The notes under the pieces were generated by a model, which was not told the origin of the DNA, did not search any database, and worked only from the letters and a program-made list of their open reading frames with translations. A DNA stretch of 64,000 bases from positions 57,567-121,566 of the forward strand of contig JAHDGK010000004.1 in NCBI GenBank assembly GCA_020627685.1, given 5' to 3'. Numbering within the stretch: position 1 is the first letter of the stretch; the number at the start of each line of letters is the position of its first letter. Made by a program: the position numbers and the translations under genes. This document shows positions 1 through 8,971 of this stretch, one piece after another. The stretch is from Granulosicoccus sp. Its GTDB lineage: Bacteria; Pseudomonadota; Gammaproteobacteria; Granulosicoccales; Granulosicoccaceae.

Positions 1-80
1 GCGACTAAGCCTAACCAAATGCCATCGATGATGAGAAATGCGGAGACTGCGGCTCCATAGGCAATCAAAAAGGTTTTCAT
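1..80 (-). CDS. DUF2177 family membrane protein, N-terminal fragment
   Basis: Only the first 26 codons lie in the window; the gene continues past the left edge. The visible protein begins MKTFLIAYGAAVSAFLIIDG and continues with an IWLGLV-type segment. A hydrophobic N-terminal helix with an 'IDxIWLG' motif is typical of DUF2177 membrane proteins, whose function is unknown. It starts 9 bp after the pseudouridine synthase stop codon on the same strand, so it is probably the last visible member of the long minus-strand gene run. The call rests on the N-terminal motif only. Confidence 0.6.
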   Translation of the reverse strand, partial: MKTFLIAYGAAVSAFLIIDGIWLGLV

Positions 81-89
81 GGGCAAAAT

Positions 90-755
90 CTACTTAACGG
101 GCGACACGAATGGGGCTGGACACTCCACGGAGCACCGAATTCCGGTTGATGGATGGTTAAACGACAGAAAATCCGCGTGCAACATCATTCTGTCCGTGGA
201 TCGGTCATGAGAAGCTTTTCCATACAGTCTATCTCCTTTTATAGGGATCCCAAGGCCTGCTGGATCTGCCAGATGGACCCTTAATTGGTGACTTCGTCCC
301 GTAAGCGGATACAAAACGATGCTATTAGCACCTGCTCCCGGGTCTCGATGCCAGACAGTTGTTGCTTTTTTGCCATGCTCATAACAGACAATTTGCGTAG
401 GTCGATTATCGATATCAAGGCGAATCGGTACATGAATTCGGCCCCCTACACCCTCAGGCACCGCGGTTAATACAGCTCTGTACCGTTTTCCGATTTCTCT
501 CTTTTCGAACTGTTGCTGTAACGTTCTGTGAGCGTCTCTATTTTTTGCCAGCATTAACAAACCGGAGGTATCCATATCCAGACGGTGCACCAATACTGGC
601 TCAACTTCCGAATTGATCGCCTCAGCGACACGAACAGACACGGAATCGTTAATGTGTTTTCCAGGTTGAGAAAGTAGTCCGGCCGGTTTGTTGACGATGA
701 TCAGTGAATCATCTTCAAACACGACAGGAACACCCGGTATACGTGTATTCACCAA
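90..755 (-). CDS. rluA: RluA-type rRNA/tRNA pseudouridine synthase
   Basis: A 221-residue cytoplasmic enzyme that should isomerise uridine to pseudouridine in structured RNA. The family signature HRLDMDTSG lies at residues 57-65, and Asp60 is the expected catalytic nucleophile. Other RluA-type landmarks are VNKPAGLLSQPG near the N-terminus, RPTQIVCYEHGK in the middle and LTGRSHQLRVHL towards the C-terminus. The length and the absence of an S4 domain match E. coli RluA (dual 23S rRNA/tRNA specificity) better than RluC or RluD. The start overlaps the end of the upstream TauE-like gene by 7 bp, suggesting coupled translation. RNA target specificity is inferred from length and resemblance only. 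Confidence 0.85.
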   Translation of the reverse strand: MVNTRIPGVPVVFEDDSLIIVNKPAGLLSQPGKHINDSVSVRVAEAINSEVEPVLVHRLDMDTSGLLMLAKNRDAHRTLQQQFEKREIGKRYRAVLTAVPEGVGGRIHVPIRLDIDNRPTQIVCYEHGKKATTVWHRDPGAGANSIVLYPLTGRSHQLRVHLADPAGLGIPIKGDRLYGKASHDRSTDRMMLHADFLSFNHPSTGIRCSVECPAPFVSPVK

Positions 756-1528
756 ATAGCTCGACGAATCAGGTTTAGCCCCATTATCAGGAATACGATT
801 AACAACAATTTTTCAAAACGTTTAGCGGACAACTGATGTCGTACACGCTCACCCAGGACCATACCTAGCATGGATGGGATTAACAAAAAACAGGATGCTA
901 AAGCCACTGACGAACCGACAAGACCGGTATTCCAATAAGCAATAAATAAAACCACGCTGCCCGAAAACAGAAACACGCCAGCCGTTGCTACAAATTGTTC
1001 CTTTGAGACACCGCGAGCAGTGAGATACATAATAACAGGCGGCGCCCAAACACCGGCAATCCCGCCCATGATGCCACTGGCGACACCTGCAACAACCTGT
1101 GCTTGTTTATCTTTTTCCGGACGAATAGTCAAAACCGGTTTATACAAGGTTGTTATTGAATAAAAACTAATGACACTCCCTAAAAAGAGCGTGACGTACT
1201 CAACAGGTATCACGCTTGAGAGTTGCGCAAACAGGGCAATGAAAATGACGCTGCTAATTAAAAGACGCCAATAGCTCGAGACAACCCTCTGAATTTGTCG
1301 GCTCCGCCATACTTGCCAGGCGTTGGTCATTATCATCGGAATAATCACAACGCTAATGGCCGTTCTAGCATCTGTAAATTGTGCAAGAAGGCTAACGGCC
1401 GTCGTTGGAAACCCAATTCCGAGGGTTCCCTTCACCACTCCCGCAAACAGATAAATCAGCGCAGCGAGCGCTAACAATGAAGCAGGCAAACCGCCCAGAA
1501 CACTGCTGCCCCACAAGGACTCAAACAC
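749..1528 (-). CDS. TauE/SafE-like sulfite/anion permease
   Basis: A 259-residue integral membrane protein with about eight hydrophobic segments arranged as two related halves. Each half opens with a glycine-rich motif: GVVKGTLGIGFP near residue 30 and GVASGIMGGIAGVWAPP near residue 150. That two-repeat layout is the hallmark of the TauE/SafE (DUF81) permeases, some of which export sulfite or sulfonate breakdown products. The substrate cannot be read from the sequence and no sulfonate genes are nearby. It starts 9 bp after the SnoaL-like stop and overlaps rluA, so it sits inside the same transcription unit. Confidence 0.8.
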   Translation of the reverse strand: MFESLWGSSVLGGLPASLLALAALIYLFAGVVKGTLGIGFPTTAVSLLAQFTDARTAISVVIIPMIMTNAWQVWRSRQIQRVVSSYWRLLISSVIFIALFAQLSSVIPVEYVTLFLGSVISFYSITTLYKPVLTIRPEKDKQAQVVAGVASGIMGGIAGVWAPPVIMYLTARGVSKEQFVATAGVFLFSGSVVLFIAYWNTGLVGSSVALASCFLLIPSMLGMVLGERVRHQLSAKRFEKLLLIVFLIMGLNLIRRAIW

Positions 1529-1537
1529 GTGCGGTAT

Positions 1538-2038
1538 TCACGAGTCCCTGGATTCCCAGCCGTGTCCGTTAAAAGGATCGACACCTAATTGCTGCATCAC
1601 ATGCGGGAAATCAACCATCACGTAATTGTCGACTATTTTGCCGTCCACCACCTTCCAAAAATCCATGTAGCGAATTTCAACTCGCTTACCGGTAGGTTCA
1701 ATACCCATGAATTCGCCGGAATGCGTGGCTTCCTGACGGCCAAATGCGGCCATCCATTCGCCTTCGGCGAGACGAGCTTCGTCTATACAAACCTTATCTG
1801 AAAATGCAGCCTGAAAAGGTCTTTGCCAATTGTCCTGGAATTCTTTTAGACCGTTTTTCGTACCACAGCCCGCATTACCCATCCATCGAAAGGTTTGCGC
1901 GAAGAAAGCACCCATACCGTCTATCTCATGATCATTCAGCCCATCGACCATGGATGACACAACTGAGCGTGTCTCCTCGGTTTTACTGAGATCATTATCT
2001 TTGGTCAATGCTGCCTGTTCAGGTCTAGAGCCCTTCAC
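1538..2038 (-). CDS. SnoaL-like / NTF2-fold protein
   Basis: A 166-residue soluble protein with no signal peptide. The pattern is that of SnoaL-type polyketide-cyclase-like proteins: an N-terminal helix, a 'FFAQTFRWMGNAG' strand region, then a C-terminal sheet segment with GKRVEIRYMDFWKVVDGKI and VDFPHVMQQLG. Many such proteins are annotated 'ester cyclase', but the fold is shared by isomerases, dehydratases and non-enzymes, so no reaction is assigned. The start overlaps the preceding SDR gene by 14 bp and the stop is 9 bp before the TauE-like gene. Its place downstream of sugar-acid genes is compatible with a small-molecule role but does not prove one. Confidence 0.6.
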   Translation of the reverse strand: MKGSRPEQAALTKDNDLSKTEETRSVVSSMVDGLNDHEIDGMGAFFAQTFRWMGNAGCGTKNGLKEFQDNWQRPFQAAFSDKVCIDEARLAEGEWMAAFGRQEATHSGEFMGIEPTGKRVEIRYMDFWKVVDGKIVDNYVMVDFPHVMQQLGVDPFNGHGWESRDS

Positions 2039-2903
2039 TGTGTTCTCTCCAAATTTCGCTTAATGCAACTCTGTAGTTGGGATAGCGGTAGTGCATACCC
2101 AACATACGCTTACTTGCTGTATTTAAAACGCGTTTATTTTCACTGTAAAACGAACGCGCCATCGGGGTGATATCGGCGGTATAAAAATCGATTGCCTGTG
2201 GGGCATTTTTTCCAACAAGCGCATGCGCATATTGCACTACATGCTGTGGCGGAGCTGGATTGTCATCGGTAATGTTCAACACACCGGCAAAGTGTTGCTT
2301 AGCAGCAAGTAGTGTTGCGTGTGCCAGGTCTTCCACATGAATTCTATTAAACACCTGATGAGGCTTTACCAGTATTCGCGCCTTACCAATCAGTGCATCG
2401 CGCACAGCATTTCTACCGGGACCGTATATTCCCGATAGTCGAAGCACCGCCACAGGAACACCCAGTTTCTCACCAAACAACTGCCATGCGATTTCTGCTT
2501 CGCGACGCATTATCGAGCGAGACTGAGTTGATACGCATTGGCTGTCTTCATCTACCCAACGCCCTTGATAATCACCGTAAACGCCAATGGTTGACAAATA
2601 GCCAACCCATTTAAGGTGGCTAAACGCGGTAGCGGGCAATGTTTGCAACAATGACAACATAGGATCATGCAGCGGCGCCTCTCTATTGGGCGCAACACTG
2701 ACAATCAAATGTGTGGCTTTAGACAGCTGTGTAATGAATTCATCGTTAAGTTTGCTATTGAGCTGCACACCTTCAATACCCAGCGATGCAAGCTCATCGA
2801 TACCCGATTGTTCGCGTCTCGTGCCCGTCACACTGCCACACTGCATTGCCAGACGCGCTATACGCTTTCCGCTGTAACCGGCTCCCAGTATTAATGTATG
2901 CAT
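2025..2903 (-). CDS. SDR-type NAD(P)-dependent epimerase/dehydratase (YeeZ-like)
   Basis: A 292-residue Rossmann-fold protein. The N-terminus reads LILGAGYSGKRIARLA, a GxGxxG-type dinucleotide site. STIGVYGDYQGRWVDED and LRLSGIYGPGRNA are the usual extended-SDR landmarks, followed by HVEDLAHA. The overall layout resembles E. coli YeeZ, an extended-SDR member without a defined substrate. The canonical YxxxK pair is not obvious: the motif region has 'SIMRREAE' where many members have a Tyr/Lys pair. Classical epimerase activity is therefore uncertain. The gene starts 23 bp after the UxaA-type dehydratase stop and overlaps the SnoaL-like gene, so it is probably co-transcribed with the sugar-acid pathway. 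Confidence 0.7.
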   Translation of the reverse strand: MHTLILGAGYSGKRIARLAMQCGSVTGTRREQSGIDELASLGIEGVQLNSKLNDEFITQLSKATHLIVSVAPNREAPLHDPMLSLLQTLPATAFSHLKWVGYLSTIGVYGDYQGRWVDEDSQCVSTQSRSIMRREAEIAWQLFGEKLGVPVAVLRLSGIYGPGRNAVRDALIGKARILVKPHQVFNRIHVEDLAHATLLAAKQHFAGVLNITDDNPAPPQHVVQYAHALVGKNAPQAIDFYTADITPMARSFYSENKRVLNTASKRMLGMHYRYPNYRVALSEIWREHSEGL

Positions 2904-2926
2904 GTGACGCTAAGCTGGATACGCAA

Positions 2927-4528
2927 CTACATCGTGGCGCCGATTTGCCACGGTACAAACTCGTTGTCGCCAAGCCCATGCCCCTCGCTAAGCGTCATGT
3001 CGCCGGATGCAACTTCCAATAGACGCTCATAAATTCGACGCCCCACGGCTTCGACAGAATCGCCGTCACTGACGATAGTGCCTGCATTAATATCCATATC
3101 GTCGCTTAGCTTAAGGAACATATCAGTATTAGTCGCAACTTTTAAACACGGCGATGGTTTACTACCAAACGTTGAACCCCGCCCTGTTGTAAACGTCACA
3201 AGATTACATCCGCAGGCTATTTGCCCAGTAACCGATGCGGGGTCGTAACCCGGAGAATCCATGAAAAGAAATCCTTTGCGATCTACCTGTTGGGCGTAAC
3301 GATAGACGCCGTTAAGCTCTGTGCTGCCACCTTTGGCTACTGCGCCCAATGATTTTTCCAAGATGGTCGTTAGGCCGCCTAATTTATTACCCGGTGAAGG
3401 GTTATTGTCCAGCGATCCGTTGTTCTTCTTAACGTAATCCTGCCACCAGGCTATGCGATCCATTAGATCGTTGGCGACCGAGTCATCGGCAGCCCGTTGA
3501 GTGAGTAAATGTTCCGCACCGTATATTTCAGGGGTCTCTGCCAAGACAGCCGTACCACCTTGCTTGACCAATAAATCAGCTGCGTAACCCAACGCTGGAT
3601 TTGCCGTAATACCCGACCACGCATCTGACCCGCCGCATTGCAGCGCCAGCGTCAATTCAGACACGGGACACGGTTGCCTTTCAATGGCGTTAACCTCATC
3701 GAGCATGCTTTGGATGAGTTCCACGCCACGTGCAATCGTCTTTACATGCCCACCCGTGGTCTGAATATTCATGGTGCGCAATAACGGTCCGCTGGCTAAG
3801 CGGTGCGCTTCAAGCGTACCGGCGATTTGACTCGTTTCACACCCTAAACCAACGAGCAACACGCCACCCACGTTTGGATGCCTTGCGTAACCGACCAGGA
3901 CTCGCTGAAGGTTTTGAAAACCTTCACCTGCGGCATCCATTCCACACCCGGTGCCGTGCGTAAAAGCCGCGACGCCGTCGACATTGGCGTAGTCGCTGAG
4001 CGCATTACCCTCGAACGCCGCTGCAATTCGGTTAGCCACCGTTGCTGAACAATTAACGCTGCTGATAACGGCAATGTAGTTGCGAGTGCCTACTCGTCCA
4101 TCGGGGCGCTGATAACCCATAAAGGTATCCGTACAATCAACTACCGTGGGTTCCCGATGTTTCTCAGGTTTTAGCGATACATCGTTATCAGTGAACGCAA
4201 GATTATGCGTATGCACTGACGTCCCCGCAGCAATGGGTTCACTCGCAACACCAATCAGTTGATTGTATTTAGTAACCCTGGCGCCACCGGGAATTGCATG
4301 AAGGGCCACTTTGTGACCTTTCATGATTCGCTCTTTGATAATCAGTGAGATCGAACTGACTTCTCCTGTCGCGTTGTCATTGTGCCCAATGACTATCTCT
4401 TCACCTTCTTTAAGCGTTCTTAATGCGACCGCTACATTGTCAGCCTCAGCCAACTTCAACACAGGCTGCGCAGTCGATTGCTTACCATCCAGCCATTGGA
4501 CGGGAGTTGAATCATTCATATCGACCAT
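2927..4528 (-). CDS. UxaA/GarD-family sugar-acid dehydratase
   Basis: A 533-residue protein with the two-domain architecture of altronate/galactarate dehydratases. The N-terminal SAF domain (about residues 24-105) ends in the family motif VHTHNL. The large C-terminal domain opens with GYQRPDGRVGTRNYIAVIS and contains the Cys-bearing HGTGCGMDAAGEG and LALQCGGSDAWSG segments. The family removes water from aldonic or aldaric acids to give 2-keto-3-deoxy acids. UxaA-type enzymes are known to act on D-altronate, D-arabinonate, L-fuconate and L-galactonate, so the substrate is open. Its position after SDR, FAH-hydrolase, IlvD-type and beta-hydroxyacid dehydrogenase genes supports a non-phosphorylative sugar-acid route. 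Translation could start at either of two ATG codons nine bases apart. Confidence 0.85.
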   Translation of the reverse strand: MVDMNDSTPVQWLDGKQSTAQPVLKLAEADNVAVALRTLKEGEEIVIGHNDNATGEVSSISLIIKERIMKGHKVALHAIPGGARVTKYNQLIGVASEPIAAGTSVHTHNLAFTDNDVSLKPEKHREPTVVDCTDTFMGYQRPDGRVGTRNYIAVISSVNCSATVANRIAAAFEGNALSDYANVDGVAAFTHGTGCGMDAAGEGFQNLQRVLVGYARHPNVGGVLLVGLGCETSQIAGTLEAHRLASGPLLRTMNIQTTGGHVKTIARGVELIQSMLDEVNAIERQPCPVSELTLALQCGGSDAWSGITANPALGYAADLLVKQGGTAVLAETPEIYGAEHLLTQRAADDSVANDLMDRIAWWQDYVKKNNGSLDNNPSPGNKLGGLTTILEKSLGAVAKGGSTELNGVYRYAQQVDRKGFLFMDSPGYDPASVTGQIACGCNLVTFTTGRGSTFGSKPSPCLKVATNTDMFLKLSDDMDINAGTIVSDGDSVEAVGRRIYERLLEVASGDMTLSEGHGLGDNEFVPWQIGATM

Positions 4529-4555
4529 GCCATGTTAATGCAACAACGGTTACGC

Positions 4556-5440
4556 TTATTTATTGATGAGCCGCATCAGAGCAGGAACATAGTCCTCTCC
4601 ATGCCCATCGTTAACCACTTTCTCCATTCGGGCAAATGCCGCTTTGGGTATTGACGCATCAACACCAACCTCGTCTGCCATAGCGTTGAAATAGCCCATG
4701 TCTTTGTAGCCGTTTTTCAACGCAAACGCGAGTTTTGTTTCGTCACCGTCAACAGCTGACGCCATCATCCACTCGAAAAAGTCACTGCGGTTTGGACCGG
4801 CGACCATGACGTCTCTGACCCACGCTAAATCAACGCCACCTGCACGAGCTGTTGCCATCGCCTCAGCTGCCAAACAAGCAACCGCCATGGAGAAACCATT
4901 ATTGATAAGCTTGATACGGTGACCAATACCTAAAGCACCCACGTGGAAAAGATTCTCGGACATCGTATCCAATAGGGGTTTAGCCCGATTGAAATCTTCT
5001 TCGCTTCCGCCGGCCATCATGTTGAGTGTGCCGGATTCGGCAGCGGCTGACGATTTACCCAATGGCACATCCATCATGCTGCAACCTTTTTCTGCAAGCA
5101 TGTCCCCTAAAGCCAACGTTGAGTCTGGTCGGGATGTACCGCAATCGATTAATAGGAACGGGTTGTCAGAGGCTTCTGCACTCAACAGACCATTGTCACC
5201 TTTAACGATATTCTCAACAGCATCGGATGTCGTAACGCACAAGATGATGACATCACAATGCTGACGCATTTCAGCAGGCGTTGTGACCTCTTTAGCACCT
5301 AATGCCAACAACCTTTCAACGGGTTCGCGGCGAGTGTGGCCCATAATGGTTAACGGATAACCAGCCCCGATAACATTAGCAGCCATGCCAACGCCCATAG
5401 ACCCTAAACCAATAAACCCGACTCGTTCTTTACTACTCAT
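4556..5440 (-). CDS. beta-hydroxyacid dehydrogenase (3-HIBADH / GarR family)
   Basis: A 294-residue NAD(P)-dependent dehydrogenase. VGFIGLGSMGVGMAANV at the N-terminus is the dinucleotide-binding motif. DVPLGKSSAAAESGTLNMMA is close to the family substrate signature, and GHRIKLINNGF holds the expected catalytic Lys. Family members reduce tartronate semialdehyde (GarR/GlxR) or oxidise 3-hydroxyisobutyrate and related acids. In this setting, between IlvD-type and UxaA-type dehydratases, oxidation or reduction of a sugar-acid-derived intermediate is likely. The exact substrate is not visible. Gaps to its neighbours are 48 and 27 bp, consistent with one operon. Confidence 0.8.
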   Translation of the reverse strand: MSSKERVGFIGLGSMGVGMAANVIGAGYPLTIMGHTRREPVERLLALGAKEVTTPAEMRQHCDVIILCVTTSDAVENIVKGDNGLLSAEASDNPFLLIDCGTSRPDSTLALGDMLAEKGCSMMDVPLGKSSAAAESGTLNMMAGGSEEDFNRAKPLLDTMSENLFHVGALGIGHRIKLINNGFSMAVACLAAEAMATARAGGVDLAWVRDVMVAGPNRSDFFEWMMASAVDGDETKLAFALKNGYKDMGYFNAMADEVGVDASIPKAAFARMEKVVNDGHGEDYVPALMRLINK

Positions 5441-5488
5441 TTGAATGTTTCACCGTTGAAAATGCTGATGGTTGCGTAAGCGGTTAAA

Positions 5489-7225
5489 TTAGTGACTGTC
5501 ACGTGGGACAGGAGCACCGCTCCCGCCGCGCAGGAAATCCAAATCCGCTCCCTCATTGGCCTGCATGACCGTCTCTTGATACATTTTTACATAACCACGC
5601 GTTGCCTGCGGATGAATCGGCTTCCATTTCTGACGACGAGCCTCAAATTCCTGCTCGTCAACATTAACCGACAGTTCTCGAGTTGCAACGTCCAGAGTAA
5701 TCATATCGCCATTCTCTATAAACGCGAGAGGTCCACCGACGGCAGCTTCCGGGCAGGCGTGCAGTACGACAGTGCCGTAAGCGGTGCCACTCATACGGGC
5801 ATCTGACACGCGGACCATATCCGTGACACCGGTTTTTAGAATTTTTGCCGGCAACGCCATGTTCCCTACCTCTGCCATACCCGGATAGCCACGCGGGCCG
5901 CAATTTTTTAATACCAGAACACAGCTTGCGTCGACATCCAAGTCGTCGGAATCTATGCGGGCCTTGTAGTCGTCAATATCTTCAAAGACGACCGCCCGAC
6001 CTGTGTGCTGCATAAGCTCAGGGCTAGCCGCTGATGGCTTCAAGACAGCTCCGTCCGGTGCAAGATTGCCCCGGAGAACGACGATGCCGCCCGCCTCTTT
6101 AAACGGTTTCTCAGTTGGGAATATGACGTTGTCATCGTAGACATCAGCATCCTGAACGTTTTCCCAATGAGATTTCCCGTTAACCGTCAGCGTGTCTTTA
6201 TGGAGCAGTCCGGCATCACCGAGCTTTCGCAGCACGGCGGGAAGTCCACCCGCATAATAAAAATCCTCCATCAGATAATCGCCCGAGGGCATCAGGTTTA
6301 CCAGACACGGAACATCACGCCCCATCTGATCCCAATCGTCCAGTGAATGCTCAACACCTAGTCGACCGGCTAGTGCCAACAGGTGAATGACCGCGTTGGT
6401 TGACCCCCCGATTGCACCGTTAGCCCGTATCGCGTTCTCAAACGCTTCCCGTGTGAGGATCTTTGACGGCGTCAGATCTTCGGAAACCATTTCAACGATG
6501 CGTCGCCCAGCCATATGAGCGAGTGCCATACGCCGTGAATCTGCCGCCGGTATAGCAGCATTGCCGGGCATTCCCATACCGAGAGCCTCTACCATGCAAG
6601 CCATGGTTGAGGCCGTACCCATGGTCATGCAATGACCCACCGACCGGCTCATACACGCCTCGGTTTCCATGAATTCCTCGGTACTTAACTCACCGGCCTT
6701 GACCATGGCATCGAACTTCCACACGTGCGTGCCAGAACCAATTCGCTCATTGCGAAATCGACCATTGAGCATAGGCCCGCCGGATACAACAAGCGTTGGA
6801 AGATCGCAACTGGCAGCACCCATCATCAGTGAAGGCGTTGTCTTATCGCAGCCCACCAACAACACGACGGCATCCAGAGGATTTCCACGAATCGATTCTT
6901 CTACATCCATGCTCGCCAGATTACGGAAGAGCATGGCAGTGGGCCTTAACAAGGTTTCGCCCAACGACATAACCGGGAATTCCACCGGAAAACCACCCAT
7001 TTCATACACGCCCCGCTTTACGCGTTCGGCGATATCGCGCAGGTGAGCATTGCAAGGAGTTAGCTCAGACCATGTATTGCAGATACCGATGACCGGCCGG
7101 CCATCGAACATATGATGCGGAAGCCCTTGGTTTTTCATCCAGCTCCGGTACGCGAAACCGTCCTTGTCCTGACGTCCGAACCATTCAGAGCTACGAAGCT
7201 TACGAGTCGATTTTTTATTGTGCAT
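5489..7225 (-). CDS. IlvD/Edd-family sugar-acid dehydratase, L-arabonate dehydratase-like
   Basis: About 578 residues, counting from the ATG that gives MHNKKSTRKLRSSEWFG; an upstream TTG would add eight residues without an obvious ribosome site. GICNTWSELTPCNAHLRDIA and VLLVGCDKTTPSLMMGAASC carry cysteines expected to hold the Fe-S cluster and match the sugar-acid branch of the family rather than biosynthetic IlvD. Close relatives are L-arabonate dehydratases, which convert L-arabonate to L-2-keto-3-deoxyarabonate; D-xylonate or D-galactonate are alternatives. The gene lies 55 bp after the FAH hydrolase, in the same operon as a second, unrelated dehydratase family (UxaA). A GH10 xylanase about 3 kb away suits an arabinoxylan source for the substrate, but that link is inference. 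Confidence 0.88.
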   Translation of the reverse strand: MHNKKSTRKLRSSEWFGRQDKDGFAYRSWMKNQGLPHHMFDGRPVIGICNTWSELTPCNAHLRDIAERVKRGVYEMGGFPVEFPVMSLGETLLRPTAMLFRNLASMDVEESIRGNPLDAVVLLVGCDKTTPSLMMGAASCDLPTLVVSGGPMLNGRFRNERIGSGTHVWKFDAMVKAGELSTEEFMETEACMSRSVGHCMTMGTASTMACMVEALGMGMPGNAAIPAADSRRMALAHMAGRRIVEMVSEDLTPSKILTREAFENAIRANGAIGGSTNAVIHLLALAGRLGVEHSLDDWDQMGRDVPCLVNLMPSGDYLMEDFYYAGGLPAVLRKLGDAGLLHKDTLTVNGKSHWENVQDADVYDDNVIFPTEKPFKEAGGIVVLRGNLAPDGAVLKPSAASPELMQHTGRAVVFEDIDDYKARIDSDDLDVDASCVLVLKNCGPRGYPGMAEVGNMALPAKILKTGVTDMVRVSDARMSGTAYGTVVLHACPEAAVGGPLAFIENGDMITLDVATRELSVNVDEQEFEARRQKWKPIHPQATRGYVKMYQETVMQANEGADLDFLRGGSGAPVPRDSH

Positions 7226-7280
7226 TCGCGTATTAAACCGGTGTACCAAAAATGCAGGCTATGTCGTCAGCGCTACTGAA

Positions 7281-8135
7281 TCAGACTTGGGAGGCGTGTT
7301 TTACAACCGTCTGTGATATCTCACCTAAGCCCTCTATGCCTAATTCCATTGTCTGACCAACCGAGAGATATCGGGGCGGTTTGAATCCGGCACCCACGCC
7401 AGGAGGTGTACCCGTGATAACCAGATCGCCGGCTCGCAGGGTCATGAACTGACTCAGATAACTAATGATATGTGCAACGGTAAAAATCATCAGAGATGTT
7501 GATCCTGTCTGTACTCGCTCACCATCAACAGATAACCACAAGTTCAGAGTTTGCGGATCGGGAATTTCATCTCGGGTTGTGAGCACGGGCCCCATCGGAC
7601 AAAAGCTGTCATGGCTCTTTCCCTTAACCCATTGTCCGGTGCTCTCAAGCTGGAACGCACGCTCAGAGATATCATTAACCACGCAATAACCCGCTACATG
7701 ACTAAGCGCATCTTGCTCATCAACGTAATGGGTGGTTTTGCCAATAATCACGCCCAGCTCAACTTCCCAATCCAGCTTGGTGCTGTGCACAGGCATAATG
7801 ACATCATCGTTCGGCCCGGCCACTGACGTATCCGCTTTCATGAAAACAACCGGTTCTGCGGGGATCGGCATTCCCGATTCTGCGGCGTGGTCACTGTAAT
7901 TAAGTCCGATAGCAACCACCTTTCGGATATTACTAACCGGTGGTCCCCGCCTTACGTCAGCATCCACTTCCGGCAGACTATCGTGATCCAGAGCCGCAAG
8001 CCTTGCAATCGTGGCATCTTCTAATTGCCCCGGTCCAATATCTTCTATATGAGCGGATAAATCGCGAATTACGCCGTTTTTATCCAGCATTCCCGGTTTT
8101 TCACAGCCCGCGTCACCGTAGCGCAATAATTTCAT
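7281..8135 (-). CDS. FAH-family hydrolase, 2,4-diketo-3-deoxy sugar-acid hydrolase-like
   Basis: A 284-residue fumarylacetoacetate-hydrolase-fold protein. AIGLNYSDHAAESG, the metal-binding DWEVELGVIIG (two Glu) and GDLVITGTPPGVGAGF are the family landmarks. It closely resembles hydrolases that split L-2,4-diketo-3-deoxyfuconate, -rhamnonate or the matching pentonate. Those reactions give pyruvate plus lactate or glycolate in non-phosphorylative pathways. The start overlaps the stop of the SDR gene by 4 bp, and that pairing (4-dehydrogenase plus FAH hydrolase) is characteristic of this route. Family is certain; the particular diketo acid is inferred from context. Confidence 0.85.
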   Translation of the reverse strand: MKLLRYGDAGCEKPGMLDKNGVIRDLSAHIEDIGPGQLEDATIARLAALDHDSLPEVDADVRRGPPVSNIRKVVAIGLNYSDHAAESGMPIPAEPVVFMKADTSVAGPNDDVIMPVHSTKLDWEVELGVIIGKTTHYVDEQDALSHVAGYCVVNDISERAFQLESTGQWVKGKSHDSFCPMGPVLTTRDEIPDPQTLNLWLSVDGERVQTGSTSLMIFTVAHIISYLSQFMTLRAGDLVITGTPPGVGAGFKPPRYLSVGQTMELGIEGLGEISQTVVKHASQV

Positions 8136-8869
8136 ATGGTCATTCCTCCATCTATTTTCATAACTGTACCTGTAGTAAAAATAGACTCATCGCTGGCAAG
8201 ATACACGGCCATGTGTGCAATTTCTTCTGCAGTGCCGACTCGCCCCATAGGCTGCCGGGCAATAAACTGTTTTCTAGCGGCTACCGGATCATCAAAAGCC
8301 GCAATACGCGATTCTAACGAGGGTGACTGCACGGTTCCGGGAGCAATGGCGTTGCATCGAATGCCGTTTGCCACGTAATCCATCGCGATTGAGCGGGTAA
8401 GACCGACCACCGCCGCTTTTGTTGCTCCGTACGCGAAGCGGTTCAGTAATCCTTTGTGCGCCGCAATCGATGAGATATTAATGATGGATCCGCTTTGTCG
8501 CTCTAACATTCCAGGCAGGACGGCTTTACTCATCGAGAACATGGACTTGACGTTCAAATCAAACGCCATATCCCATTCTTCGTTAGTGCAATCCAGTACC
8601 GAGCCATGGTGTACAAAACCGGCACAATTAAAAAGGATGTCGAACGGATCATGAGAGTCAACCAACGCTGAGATGGCGGCTTGATCGGTCACATCGAGTA
8701 CGGATGCCTGAATACCCTCCACGTTCTCAAACTTTGCGAGCGTCTCCGCATTGATATCGGTCGCTATGACCGTAGCACCTTCGGCTGCGAAGGCTCTTGT
8801 TGTCGCCTCGCCGATCCCTTGAGCTGCGGCCGTCACCAGCGCACGCTTCCCACTTAGTCTTTTATTCAT
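8132..8869 (-). CDS. SDR dehydrogenase, 2-keto-3-deoxy sugar-acid 4-dehydrogenase-like
   Basis: A 245-residue classical short-chain dehydrogenase. VTAAAQGIGEATTRAFA is a cofactor-binding variant (AAAxGIG rather than TGxxxGIG), and ATDIN after the second strand suggests NAD preference. NISSIAAHKG and YGATKAAVVGLTRS supply the Ser, Tyr and Lys of the active site. The sequence resembles 2-keto-3-deoxy-L-fuconate and -rhamnonate dehydrogenases, which oxidise C4 before FAH-type hydrolysis. It is the first gene of the minus-strand sugar-acid run. The 100-odd bases upstream face the DUF3750 gene and should hold both promoters. No regulator or transporter gene is included in this operon. Confidence 0.85.
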   Translation of the reverse strand: MNKRLSGKRALVTAAAQGIGEATTRAFAAEGATVIATDINAETLAKFENVEGIQASVLDVTDQAAISALVDSHDPFDILFNCAGFVHHGSVLDCTNEEWDMAFDLNVKSMFSMSKAVLPGMLERQSGSIINISSIAAHKGLLNRFAYGATKAAVVGLTRSIAMDYVANGIRCNAIAPGTVQSPSLESRIAAFDDPVAARKQFIARQPMGRVGTAEEIAHMAVYLASDESIFTTGTVMKIDGGMTI

Positions 8870-8971
8870 GCGGGCGAGACTACCCGAAGGTGCACCTAAT
8901 TGCCAAGTTCACCCGTATGAGATAGTTATGACGGACAAGGAACAAAAAGCCCAATTTTGCAACCAAGCATT

